This document shows, one piece after another, positions 26,996-34,763 of a DNA stretch of 64,000 nucleotides; within the stretch, counting starts at the first letter, position 1, and each line of letters starts with the position of its first letter. A program made the position numbers and the translations under genes. This DNA is from Parabacteroides gordonii MS-1 = DSM 23371 (GTDB lineage Bacteria > Bacteroidota > Bacteroidia > Bacteroidales > Tannerellaceae), in the NCBI RefSeq assembly GCF_000969825.1, contig NZ_KQ033919.1:4228749-4292748 (forward strand). Reading direction: 5' to 3'. The notes under the pieces are model-generated. The model did no database searches. It saw nothing but the letters and a program-made list of their open reading frames with translations, and was not told the origin of the DNA.

Positions 26996-27003
26996 CAAAA
27001 TTA
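26996..27003 (-). promoter_or_regulatory. -7 element for the DUF3244 gene
   Basis: TAATTTTG on the reverse strand, 48 bases before the ATG at 26948. Confidence 0.6.
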
Positions 27004-27064
27004 TAATTCGTATCTTAATACCCGCTATTTTTTTGTTGACAAAATGGTGACAATGATTAATTGG

Positions 27065-28849
27065 TTATAAATCAGCGATAAAAGAGTCGAATTTTTCGGC
27101 GTTTTCAGCTTCTTTGGTTAACTTTTTATATAATCTTCTGCGACATTGGGACACACCGGAACTGGTAATGTTCATTAGTATGGCTATTCTTTTTACAGGA
27201 ATATCAATTTTAACGAGGTAACAAATACGAAGTTCTTCGAGGGATATTCGTGAACAAAGTTCTAAAAGCCCTTTCTTAAAATTAGGATAGGTGGCATCTA
27301 CTAATAGGAAAAGTTCAGACCATTCACTGTAACTCATTTTTTCCTCAGTTTGGTGAAGCTTTGTGTATAAAGTCGATTTCCTAAGATCCTGTTCTACCAG
27401 ATGCATCGTGTCATGCTTTAATGAAATTTGTCTGTTTTCCATTTCAAGCATCAATTTCTTGGTTTCAAACAGTTGTCTTTTTACATCACCGATTGTCTCC
27501 TGACCAGACGATAGTTCTTGTTCCAACAATGCTATCTTCTTTTTGTTCTCTTCAAGATACCCTAAGCTTTGTTTATATAGCTTTTCCTTCAAGTCCAATA
27601 ATCTTTTCTTTTTCTGTTGTTCTTTTTTGAAAAAGAAAAAGGATATGATTGATAGAACAGTGATGATGATTAATATCTGATATATTATGATCATCCTTCG
27701 TGATGCTTCTTGTTCATACTTACTTTTTTCATCAGCTATACGTTGATAGTTGAACATACTTTGTACGATTCGAATATTTTCAAAATGTGAATCGTTCTCA
27801 ATAGAATCTCTTAATTGTTCATATTTATCCCAATACTTCAGATAGTTTTTAAAGTTAAGCTTTTGCTTTTCTATTTGAGCTAAAAAGTATAAACTTCCGG
27901 CTTGTGTATATGTTGCAGGGCTTTGTAAGCTAGAGTTTAGATAATACTGTGCAGAGTCATATAGTGCAGTTTTGTAGTAATATTCACCCAAATTGAGATA
28001 TAGATGATATGGTAATTGGACTTTACTGTATGATTGGATAGATTTTTGAATACAATCATAAGCTTCCTTGTATTTTTCTGTTTGTAAATATAAGATTCCT
28101 AAATCATTTTGAAGAGAAGATATACTTTGAGGAGTTGCAATTTTCATCGCTTGTTGATAATAATAAATAGCACTGTCCTGCTGTTGAGTCTCTTTATATA
28201 CACGTGCGATATTACGTAAAACAAAAGACATATTTGTAGAATCATTTGTTTTCTCCAAGAGAGGTAATGTCTTTTTGTAAAGAGGCAAAGCCATTTCATA
28301 AATGTCCTGATAACTATAAAGAGTTCCAAGGTTACTATTGATCTTTATCAGTAACTCCGGTAGATTCAGACTTTCTCCTAGAGCAAGAGCCTTTAAGTAA
28401 TACTGTTGGGCTTGTAGAGCATCCTGCATATCAGAATATACACGTCCTGCATAGTAGTAGGATAAAGCCAGAGGTAATAAATCATTATGTTTCTCATAGT
28501 AATTCGTGGCTATCATTATTAATGAGTCTGAATCATGTATATAGTAATTCTTATCCAGTGCTTGAGTAAGCAGCAGGCAATAGGCGGCATATTCTTTTTC
28601 AGGTAGTTTTTCGGGAGAGGTAATATTGTCGAGTATGGCTAGTGAACTGTCGGAAGCTGTTTCCATTAACGATCTGGCCTTATCAAGCTCAGTTGAAACA
28701 GATGTTCTGTTTGAACATGAAACTAAGCATAATAAGCTGATTACAAATGATATTTGTAAAATAAACACATAGCGAAAAAGTAAATTTGAGCAAAGCGTAG
28801 CGAATTGGCTGAAACAGCGTTCGTTACGCTTTGTTTTTCTATTGGGCAT
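27065..28849 (-). CDS. TPR-repeat lipoprotein regulator with C-terminal HTH-like domain; 5' end uncertain
   Basis: About 594 residues. A hydrophobic segment ending LLCLVSCSN looks like a lipoprotein signal or first membrane anchor. TPR-like helical repeats follow (about residues 55-370, e.g. LALSYYYAGRVYSDMQDALQAQQYYLKALALGE). A transmembrane helix (about 378-400, IIIYQILIIITVLSIISFFFF), a coiled coil and a C-terminal region (RISLEELRICYLVKIDIPVKRIAILMNITSSGVSQCRRRLYKKL) with LuxR/HTH-like character complete it. This architecture is common for Bacteroides regulators beside DUF3244 genes. The N-terminus is odd: about 25 polar, Cys/Arg-rich residues precede the signal and are encoded by an inverted repeat next to the mobile element, so the native start and promoter may have been lost. 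Confidence 0.72.
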   Translation of the reverse strand: MPNRKTKRNERCFSQFATLCSNLLFRYVFILQISFVISLLCLVSCSNRTSVSTELDKARSLMETASDSSLAILDNITSPEKLPEKEYAAYCLLLTQALDKNYYIHDSDSLIMIATNYYEKHNDLLPLALSYYYAGRVYSDMQDALQAQQYYLKALALGESLNLPELLIKINSNLGTLYSYQDIYEMALPLYKKTLPLLEKTNDSTNMSFVLRNIARVYKETQQQDSAIYYYQQAMKIATPQSISSLQNDLGILYLQTEKYKEAYDCIQKSIQSYSKVQLPYHLYLNLGEYYYKTALYDSAQYYLNSSLQSPATYTQAGSLYFLAQIEKQKLNFKNYLKYWDKYEQLRDSIENDSHFENIRIVQSMFNYQRIADEKSKYEQEASRRMIIIYQILIIITVLSIISFFFFKKEQQKKKRLLDLKEKLYKQSLGYLEENKKKIALLEQELSSGQETIGDVKRQLFETKKLMLEMENRQISLKHDTMHLVEQDLRKSTLYTKLHQTEEKMSYSEWSELFLLVDATYPNFKKGLLELCSRISLEELRICYLVKIDIPVKRIAILMNITSSGVSQCRRRLYKKLTKEAENAEKFDSFIADL

Positions 28850-28952
28850 AGCCAACGGAAAGCCAACATGAAGCCAAACGGCGCAAGAGTTCAGTTACCA
28901 CCTCATTACTCCCGTAACGGGTGCGTATTTCTTGCTAAAAGGTTCTTTTTCT

Positions 28953-28962
28953 GCGATTTGCG
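28953..28962. repeat. Left-end subterminal inverted repeat of the element
   Basis: GCGATTTGCG, with GCATAGCA following at 28970-28977. The reverse complement occurs at the right end (34416-34425, next to GCATAGCA at 34407-34414). Probably integrase arm-binding sites. Confidence 0.5.
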
Positions 28963-28982
28963 TAGATTTGCATAGCAGTCGA

Positions 28983-29028
28983 TAACTCACTGTAACTTAA
29001 TTTTGTAACCCAAAAAAGGAGTGAGTTA
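28983..29028 (+). promoter_or_regulatory. Integrase promoter bracketed by an inverted repeat
   Basis: TAACTCAC (28983-28990) and GTGAGTTA (29021-29028) flank the -7 element TAATTTTG (28998-29005). The second arm overlaps a clear GGAG ribosome-binding site and the first base of the ATG. This suggests a repressor operator controlling both transcription and translation of the integrase. Confidence 0.55.
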
Positions 29029-30260
29029 TGCGTAGTACATTCAAGGTCTTATTTTACGTGAAGAAAGGCAGCGAAAAGCCGAACGGCAACCTGCCTTTGA
29101 TGTGCCGTATCACGGTGGACGGCGAGATTAAACAGTTCAGTTGCAAGATGGACGTTCCCCTACGCTTGTGGGACGTGAAGAACAACCGTGCTTCGGGCAA
29201 GAGCATCGAAGCGCAGAGAATCAATCTTGCGGTAGATAAAATTCGTGTGGAGGTAAACCGCCGCTATCAAGAGTTGATGCAGACGGACGGTTATGTTACC
29301 GCTGCCAAGCTCAAAGACGCCTATCTCGGTATCGGTGTCAAGCAGGAAACCCTGTTGAAGCTGTTTGAGCAGCACAACGCCGAGTTTGCCAAGAAAGTCG
29401 GGCACAGCAGGGCGCAGGGAACATTCCGACGCTATCAAACGGTCTGCAACCATATTCGGGAGTTCCTGCCCCATACCTACAAGCGTGAGGACATTCCGTT
29501 AAAGGAACTCAACCTTACTTTCATCAACGACTTCGAGTATTTCCTCAGAACGGAGAAGAAATGCCGCACCAACACCGTTTGGGGCTACATGATTGTGTTG
29601 AAACACATCGTTTCCATAGCGAGGAACGACGGACGTTTGCCGTTCAACCCCTTTGCAGGGTATATCAACTCTCCCGAAAGCGTGGACAGGGGCTACCTCA
29701 CCCAAACGGAGATACAAACGCTCATGGACGCACCGATGAAGAACGCCGCCCATGAACTTGTACGGGACTTGTTCGTCTTTTCGGTGTTCACGGGTTTGGC
29801 GTATTCCGATGTGAAGAACCTCACCGCCGACCGCCTGCAAACATTCTTCGACGGCAATCTATGGATAATCACCCGAAGAAAGAAAACCAACACCGAATCG
29901 AACATCCGTCTGTTGGACGTTCCCAAGCGTATCATAGAGAAATACAAGGGGCTGGCAAGGGGCGGTCATGTGTTCCCCGTTCCGAGCAACGGCAGTTGCA
30001 ACAAGATACTCAAAGATATAGGCAGACAATGCGGGTTCAAGGTGCGTTTGACCTACCATGTCGCAAGGCACACGAACGCCACGACCGTACTTTTATCGCA
30101 TGGCGTGCCCATCGAAACCGTGAGCCGCCTTTTGGGGCACACGAACATAAAAACCACCCAAATTTACGCCAAAATCACCGCCCAGAAGATAAGCCAAGAC
30201 ATGGAAACCTTGTCGCACAAGTTAGAGGACATGGAAAAGAGCATCTGCCGAGCCATTTAA
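29028..30260 (+). CDS. Tyrosine site-specific integrase of the mobilizable element
   Basis: Integrase of 410 residues, phage-integrase type as in Bacteroides mobilizable and conjugative transposons. N-terminal arm-binding domain (STFKVLFYVKKGSEKPNGNLPLMCRI) about residues 1-90, SAM-like core-binding domain about 105-205, catalytic domain about 220-395. Catalytic residues visible: first Arg region in SVFTGLAYSDVKNL (this subgroup often lacks the canonical ARG), lysine in RRKKTNTESNIRLLD, H-x-x-R as YHVARHTNAT, histidine in LLGHTNIKTTQIYAKIT with the nucleophile Tyr in QIYAKI. Has a real SD (GGAG), unlike its host neighbours. Catalyses excision and integration. Confidence 0.93.
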   Translation: MRSTFKVLFYVKKGSEKPNGNLPLMCRITVDGEIKQFSCKMDVPLRLWDVKNNRASGKSIEAQRINLAVDKIRVEVNRRYQELMQTDGYVTAAKLKDAYLGIGVKQETLLKLFEQHNAEFAKKVGHSRAQGTFRRYQTVCNHIREFLPHTYKREDIPLKELNLTFINDFEYFLRTEKKCRTNTVWGYMIVLKHIVSIARNDGRLPFNPFAGYINSPESVDRGYLTQTEIQTLMDAPMKNAAHELVRDLFVFSVFTGLAYSDVKNLTADRLQTFFDGNLWIITRRKKTNTESNIRLLDVPKRIIEKYKGLARGGHVFPVPSNGSCNKILKDIGRQCGFKVRLTYHVARHTNATTVLLSHGVPIETVSRLLGHTNIKTTQIYAKITAQKISQDMETLSHKLEDMEKSICRAI

Positions 30261-30281
30261 CAACCTTAAAACAGAACAGCG

Positions 30282-30674
30282 ATGAAAGAAGAAAGAAACA
30301 TCATCACGATAGATGAATACGGCAGTATCTCTTTGCCAACCGACATAGGTGCAACCGCCATGACCGAGTGGGAAATCTGCGAACTGTTCGGGGTTATCGC
30401 CCCGACTGTTCGGGCAGGGATAAAGACACTCTGCAAAAGCGGAGTTTTGTGTATATATGACATAAAGCGCATTATCCGCCTATCGGACAGATACAGCGCG
30501 GAGGTTTACAACCTCGAAACGATAGCCGCCCTCGCTTTCCGTATCGAATCGTTCGGGGCGGCGAAAGTCCGCAAGGCATTATTAAAGAGGATTATACACG
30601 GGCGAAAGAAAAAAACGACGGTATTCGTGTCGGTTGTTTCGGACGGCAACCCCAACAGCCGTTGGAAAGCGTGA
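30282..30674 (+). CDS. Small HTH-like DNA-binding protein of the element
   Basis: Protein of 130 residues, 21 bases after the integrase. The segment MTEWEICELFGVIAPTVRAGIKTLCKSGVL (about residues 26-55) has the spacing of a helix-turn-helix, and YNLETIAALAFRIESFGAAKVRKALL (about 75-100) recalls RhuM-like phage proteins. The tail is basic (HGRKKKT). I do not recognise a named family. Position next to the integrase suggests an excisionase or regulator of excision/mobilization; inference only. Confidence 0.65.
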   Translation: MKEERNIITIDEYGSISLPTDIGATAMTEWEICELFGVIAPTVRAGIKTLCKSGVLCIYDIKRIIRLSDRYSAEVYNLETIAALAFRIESFGAAKVRKALLKRIIHGRKKKTTVFVSVVSDGNPNSRWKA

Positions 30675-31268
30675 TGATATACCAACATATCAACATGCAA
30701 ACATACCAACATGCCAGCATACCAACATGCAAACCTATCACTATGGTGATATATATTGCAGGGTCTATTCCTCTTTTCAGAGGAAAGCGGAGCAATCATT
30801 TCCGTTTACAAAGGCAAAGCAAGCACGGGGCTTTATGTCAGCTAAAAGGTCAAGCGGCTACGCCGTTTCCCGATAAATCTTCCTCTCGCTTCGCTGCGAG
30901 CGTATTTATCGGGAAAACCTTGTATCCAACCGCCCCGTGCAAAAGAGCCTTTGAAAACGGAAACGACCGCCCCGCCGCCCACCACCGACCGAAAGGGAAA
31001 AATAATAAGGTGGGGTTATACGGGGAAGCAGACGGCAGGGACAGCCACCACCGAAAGGCAGACGGACGGCACGCCGCAGGGTATTTACGGAGAAAATACC
31101 GTAGCTTATTAGGGAATTTTCCGAGCCGCAATACTTCGTATCGCTGAAAATTCCCCAATAAGGCAAGGGGCAAGCCCCTCTGCACACCCTGTTGAGGGCG
31201 GCATTTCGCCGCCCTCAAAGATAGTCAGAATCATTGTTTCACAAGCCAAAAAAAGAAAGGAAGAATAT
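30675..31268. other. Non-coding, hairpin-rich region; presumed oriT
   Basis: 594 bases without a convincing gene between the HTH gene and the relaxase. Contents: octamer repeats (30678-30741); a 13-bp inverted repeat TTTCCCGATAAAT (30866-30878) / ATTTATCGGGAAA (30904-30916) with an inner hairpin CTCGC...GCGAG; GTATTT...AAATAC near 31081-31098; GGGAATTTTC (31112-31121) / GAAAATTCCC (31146-31155), extended by TTATT/AATAA; and GGGGCAAGCCCC at about 31165-31176. In MobV elements oriT lies just upstream of the mob gene, so the nick site is probably here. Confidence 0.6.
30678..30741. repeat. Eight-base tandem repeats, eight units
   Basis: Consecutive octamers: TATACCAA, CATATCAA, CATGCAAA, CATACCAA, CATGCCAG, CATACCAA, CATGCAAA, CCTATCAC. 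They start 3 bases after the HTH gene stop, at the start of the oriT-like region. Regular iterons of this kind could bind the Mob or HTH protein. Confidence 0.8.
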
Positions 31269-32636
31269 ATGGGTTTCGTAGTTTTACACATGGAAAAGGC
31301 GCACGGTAGCGACAGCGGAACGACCGCGCATATTGAGCGGTTCATCATACCGAAGAACGCCGATCCCACACGCACGCACCTGAACCGCAGGCTCATCGAA
31401 TACCCCGACGGGGTGAAAGACCGTTCGGCGGCTGTTCAGAGAAGACTGGAAGAAGCGGGACTGACACGCAAAATCGGAAGCAACCAAGTGCGGGCAATCC
31501 GCATCAACGTGTCGGGAACGCACGAGGACATGGAACGCATCGAAAGGGAGGGGCGTTTGGACGAGTGGTGCGCCGACAATCTGAAATACTTCGCCGACAC
31601 GTTCGGAAAGGAGAACATCGTGGCGGCTCACCTGCACAGGGACGAGGAAACGCCGCACATACACGTTACACTTGTCCCCATCGTCAAGGGAGAGCGCAAA
31701 CGCAGGAAAAGGGAGGAGCAGGCGAAGAAGCGATACCGCAAGAAGCCGACCGATACCGTGAGGCTGTGCGCAGACGATATTATGACACGGCTGAAATTGA
31801 AGTCCTACCAAGATACCTATGCCGAAGCGATGGCGAAATACGGGCTGCAAAGGGGCATAGACGGCTCGAAGGCTCGCCATAAGTCCACGCAGCAGTATTA
31901 TCGGGACATACAGAAACTCGCCGACAACCTCAAAGCGGAAGTGGTGGATTTGCAGCAGCAGAAAGAAACGGCACGGGAGGAACTAAAACGGGCGAAAAAA
32001 GAAATACAGACCGAGAAGCTGAAAGGGGCGGCAACCGTCGCAGCCGCCAACATAGCCGAAAGCGTGGGTTCTCTTTTCGGCAGTAATAAGGTCAAGACAT
32101 TGGAAAGGGAGAACACCGCCCTGCATAGGGAGGTTGCCGACCACGAGGAAACGATAGAGGCACTGCAAGACAAGATACAGACCATGCAGACCGACCATAG
32201 CCGACAACTGTTGGATATGCAGCAGAAGCACCGAAAGGAGATGGCGGACAAAGAAACAAGGCACAAGCAGGAAATATCGTTTCTGAAAACGGTAATCGCA
32301 AAGGCGGCGGCATGGTTTCCCTACCTGCGTGAAATGCTCCGTATCGAAAACCTCTGCCGCCTTGTCGGGTTCGATGAAAGACAGACCGCAACGCTCGTCA
32401 GCGGCAAGCCGTTGGAGTATGCAGGGGAACTCTATTCGGAGGAACACAAGCGTAAATTCACGACCGAAAAGGCTGGCTTCCAAGTGATGAAAGACACGAA
32501 TGACAAAACGAAGTTAGTCCTTGCCATCGACCGAAAGCCCATTGCCGAATGGTTCAAGGAGCAATTCGACAAGCTAAGGCAGAACATACGCCGTCCCATA
32601 CAACCGCAAAGGAAAAGCAGAGGAATGAAATTGTAA
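31269..32636 (+). CDS. MobV-family relaxase (Pre/Mob type)
   Basis: Relaxase of 455 residues for conjugative mobilization. N-terminus GFVVLHMEKAHGSDSGTTAHIER is the MobV/Pre start. The metal-binding histidine triad is in AAHLHRDEETPHIHVTLVPIV (about residues 119-139). Residues about 205-345 form a long coiled coil (KLADNLKAEVVDLQQQKE..., HKQEISFLKTV). The C-terminal part (about 345-455) is unassigned and basic. It nicks the oriT presumed in the preceding region and leads the strand into a helper transfer channel. A strong terminator lies 23 bases after the stop. Confidence 0.93.
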   Translation: MGFVVLHMEKAHGSDSGTTAHIERFIIPKNADPTRTHLNRRLIEYPDGVKDRSAAVQRRLEEAGLTRKIGSNQVRAIRINVSGTHEDMERIEREGRLDEWCADNLKYFADTFGKENIVAAHLHRDEETPHIHVTLVPIVKGERKRRKREEQAKKRYRKKPTDTVRLCADDIMTRLKLKSYQDTYAEAMAKYGLQRGIDGSKARHKSTQQYYRDIQKLADNLKAEVVDLQQQKETAREELKRAKKEIQTEKLKGAATVAAANIAESVGSLFGSNKVKTLERENTALHREVADHEETIEALQDKIQTMQTDHSRQLLDMQQKHRKEMADKETRHKQEISFLKTVIAKAAAWFPYLREMLRIENLCRLVGFDERQTATLVSGKPLEYAGELYSEEHKRKFTTEKAGFQVMKDTNDKTKLVLAIDRKPIAEWFKEQFDKLRQNIRRPIQPQRKSRGMKL

Positions 32637-32659
32637 CAGCCTTATTGCGCTGAAAAACA

Positions 32660-32700
32660 AAAAGTACCGTTCATAAATGACTGATGAACGGTACTTTTTT
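32660..32700 (+). terminator. Terminator after the relaxase gene
   Basis: AAAAGTACCGTTCAT / ATGAACGGTACTTTT with a 9-base loop and a T run, immediately followed by the cargo promoter at 32702. Confidence 0.85.
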
Positions 32701-32701
32701 G

Positions 32702-32709
32702 TAATTTTG
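32702..32709 (+). promoter_or_regulatory. -7 element for the cargo genes
   Basis: TAATTTTG, perfect TAnnTTTG, 25 bases before the acetyltransferase ATG. It makes the cargo a separate transcription unit from the relaxase. Confidence 0.65.
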
Positions 32710-32733
32710 CACCCGAAATGATAGAACAAGTTT

Positions 32734-33252
32734 ATGAATCGTATAATTTTAGAAACTAATAGATTGCTATTGCGAGAAATGACACTTTCTGATATGGGCG
32801 CATTATCCTTAATATTACAAGATGAAAAAGTAATGTATGCTTATAATGGAGCTTTCAGTGATAAAGAAACTCTTGTTTGGATGCAAAAGCAACTTCAACG
32901 ATATAAAGATTATGGATTCGGATTGTGGGGCGTATTTCTTAAAGATACCGACGAAATGATCGGACAATGCGGTATTACTATGCAGGAATACAAGACTGCG
33001 CAAGTTCCCGAAATCGGCTACTTGCTGGCTCATAAATATTGGCATAAAGGTTATGCTGTTGAAGCCGCAACGGCTTGTCGGGAGTATGGGTTTAATACGC
33101 TGAAATTTGATGAATTATATTCAATTATTAGAGATACCAACGTTGCATCACAAAAAGTGGCACTTCGCAATGGTATGAATCCGATTGATTCTATTGTTAA
33201 ACACTATCGTGAAGTTGATATGCCCCATTTGGTATATTGTGTAAAAAAATGA
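32734..33252 (+). CDS. GNAT-family acetyltransferase (RimJ/RimL-like), element cargo
   Basis: Protein of 172 residues: RLLLREMTLSDMGALSLILQDE is the typical RimJ/RimL N-terminus, FGLWGVFLKDTDEMIGQCGI is the central strand pair, and VPEIGYLLAHKYWHKGYAVEAATACREYGF holds the acetyl-CoA loop. NVASQKVALRNGM near the C-terminus is the last GNAT block. Substrate unknown; could be ribosomal protein N-terminal acetylation or small-molecule detoxification. Much more AT-rich than the relaxase, suggesting a separate origin of this cargo. Confidence 0.85.
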   Translation: MNRIILETNRLLLREMTLSDMGALSLILQDEKVMYAYNGAFSDKETLVWMQKQLQRYKDYGFGLWGVFLKDTDEMIGQCGITMQEYKTAQVPEIGYLLAHKYWHKGYAVEAATACREYGFNTLKFDELYSIIRDTNVASQKVALRNGMNPIDSIVKHYREVDMPHLVYCVKK

Positions 33253-33282
33253 TAAATTTATGAATGCCCCTACATTTACTAT

Positions 33283-33816
33283 ATGATAAAAAACAGTCAT
33301 TTAAATCATATTGAATCACAGATAAAATCTGAATACTTGTCCGTTCCTTCCAAAGCAATTCTTTTGGAGGAAGGAAAAGTTGCAGAAAAACTCTATCTAA
33401 TCCGTAAAGGCTGTCTGCGGCTGTTTTTCTATAATGAAGGGAAAGATATTACTTTTCAATTCTTTTTTGAGGGGGATTTTGTCGCCTCATTCGATAGCCT
33501 ATATAAACGCACGCCGAGTCTTTTCTATTTGGAGAGTATCGAGCCAACGGAACTCACGGCTATAAGGAGAGAGGATTTTTATAACCTAATCAACAATAAT
33601 TTGTCGTTGAGACAGTTGTATGAAGAAAAACTCATAGACCGTTTTCATGCTTATCAACAACTGTTCTTGTCAAGAATAAAAAACACGCCACAACAGCGAT
33701 ATGAAGAATTGCTGAAAGAGTATCCCAACATAATACAGCGTGTTCCGCAACATTATATAGCGTCTTATCTTGGCATAACTCCCGTTTCTTTATCACGCAT
33801 CAGAAACCGTCATTAA
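33283..33816 (+). CDS. Crp/Fnr-family transcriptional regulator, element cargo
   Basis: Protein of 177 residues. The cyclic-nucleotide-binding-like beta-roll is about residues 15-110 (ILLEEGKVAEKLYLIRKGCLRLFFYNEGKDITFQFFFEGDFVASFDSLY); the C-terminal helices include QRYEELLKEYP and the short HTH QHYIASYLGITPVSLSRIRNRH, as in Bacteroidetes Crp-like regulators. No iron-sulfur cysteines of FNR type are visible, so it is not an oxygen sensor by that route. It lies 30 bases after the acetyltransferase and 80 before DUF4405, and may regulate both. Confidence 0.85.
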   Translation: MIKNSHLNHIESQIKSEYLSVPSKAILLEEGKVAEKLYLIRKGCLRLFFYNEGKDITFQFFFEGDFVASFDSLYKRTPSLFYLESIEPTELTAIRREDFYNLINNNLSLRQLYEEKLIDRFHAYQQLFLSRIKNTPQQRYEELLKEYPNIIQRVPQHYIASYLGITPVSLSRIRNRH

Positions 33817-33896
33817 CTTCATTTCTTTACAATTGTTATCGTTCTGATTCTACTTGAATACCGAATTTTGCACCGTAAATATGAAAACGGTAAGCA

Positions 33897-34316
33897 ATGA
33901 AGAAGATTTTTGTAATAGACTGGATTTTGGTTTTTGTGTTTGTTTTATCTGCATTTTCCGGAATAGGATTGCATATTGCCGGATATGGCAACAGCCACGA
34001 AGTATGGCATAATTGGGCTGTATTTCATGTTTTGACCAGCTTTTTATTTTTTGTGGCGGCAATATTCCATATAACAACACATTGGGGATGGTATAAAGGA
34101 ATAATAAAAAATGGGCTTGGCAAAAAAAGTAAAATTACAGTAGTTCTGTCAGTTGTATTCTTTCTTGTATCGGTTACGGGAATTATCCTATTAGGAGTAA
34201 ACGGGGCTAACTCCTACATAGGGCTATTGCACTATAAAATAGGGATTATTACAATCGTTCTATGTATTGGGCATATACTAAAACGAATTCCTTTATTACG
34301 TAAATCTCTGAAATAA
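33897..34316 (+). CDS. DUF4405-like membrane protein with conserved histidines, element cargo
   Basis: Membrane protein of 139 residues with four helices (about 7-26, 42-62, 77-98, 106-124). Histidines recur in membrane-facing positions: GLHIAGYGNSHEVWHNW, FHVLTSFLFFVAAIFHITTHWGW and LLHYKIGIITIVLCIGHI. This recalls DUF4405 and cytochrome b561-like haem-binding membrane proteins, so a redox role is possible but unproven. Preceded by a weak -7-like GAATTTTG 20 bases or so upstream of the start, and followed by a terminator. Confidence 0.75.
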   Translation: MKKIFVIDWILVFVFVLSAFSGIGLHIAGYGNSHEVWHNWAVFHVLTSFLFFVAAIFHITTHWGWYKGIIKNGLGKKSKITVVLSVVFFLVSVTGIILLGVNGANSYIGLLHYKIGIITIVLCIGHILKRIPLLRKSLK

Positions 34317-34319
34317 TAC

Positions 34320-34357
34320 ACAAAGCATAGGGCTAAATAAATAGTCCTTTGTTTTGT
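34320..34357 (+). terminator. Terminator of the element cargo
   Basis: ACAAAGCATAGGGCTA (34320-34335) pairs with TAGTCCTTTGTTTTGT (34342-34357) with one mismatch and two G-U pairs, directly after the DUF4405 stop. The wobble pairs favour the forward-strand RNA. Confidence 0.65.
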
Positions 34358-34763
34358 GGATTATTAAAATTATTGTATCTTTGTTTTCAGAAAGAGTTAT
34401 TTGACAGCATAGCACCGCAAATCGCTGAAATTCGCACGGTTGCTAACTCGTTACCATTACTTCTCAAATAATTCGCTAAAAGTTTATTCCTCAATCGGTT
34501 AAGTCAAACCGATGAAAATCTAAAATAATATTTCCAGGTTTATTTCTCATCTCTCCTTCTCTAATAGATGTCGAATATACAGCTTTTTTTGAAAAAGAAG
34601 GTTAGTGGGATTTATTATAATTTGCTAAAAATGTGGTAAGAGAAATAAATGTGTTGATTTTTATAGTGAATGTGTTTGGCTCTATAAAATAATATTGCCT
34701 GCTTGCTTCCATTGAACAGAGACAAGCAGGCGATATCGGTTATTTGGTAATCCGGAGATTAAT
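34358..34763. other. Non-coding right end of the element and junction
   Basis: About 400 bases without a convincing gene. Contents: an outward TATCTTTG (34376-34383); the right subterminal repeat CGCAAATCGC (34416-34425); AATTCGCTA (34470-34478); a hairpin ATCGGTT/AACCGAT (34494-34513); and the nnr terminator (34697-34731). A 22-codon ORF from 34567 is too short to judge. Confidence 0.5.
34697..34731 (-). terminator. Terminator of nnr
   Basis: GCCTGCTTG / CAAGCAGGC, 9-bp perfect stem, 33 bases beyond the nnr stop, with an AT-rich tail on the reverse strand. Confidence 0.7.

Larger units (their letters stand above)
28798..34478. mobile_element. Mobilizable transposon (integrase, MobV relaxase, cargo); ends approximate
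   Basis: A block with its own gene style: tyrosine integrase, small HTH protein, hairpin-rich oriT-like region, MobV relaxase, then an AT-rich cargo. The ends are suggested by short inverted matches: TAGCGAATT at 28798-28806 versus AATTCGCTA at 34470-34478, and inside them GCGATTTGCG at 28953-28962 versus CGCAAATCGC at 34416-34425. I could not identify a convincing direct-repeat att core, so the true boundaries may differ by tens to hundreds of bases. The organisation, integrase plus one Mob protein and no conjugation genes, resembles small Bacteroides mobilizable transposons such as Tn5520; transfer would need a helper element. Confidence 0.65.

Noticed and set aside
30678-30741. CRISPR array
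   Set aside because: Units are 8 bases with no spacers and no cas genes nearby.
28890-34460. GTTACCA as the att core of the element (left near 28896, right near 34450)
   Set aside because: Only a 7-base match, expected by chance in regions of this size; not enough to define the ends.
34567-34635. 22-codon ORF near the right end of the element
   Set aside because: Too short, no promoter or ribosome-binding site, no recognisable sequence.
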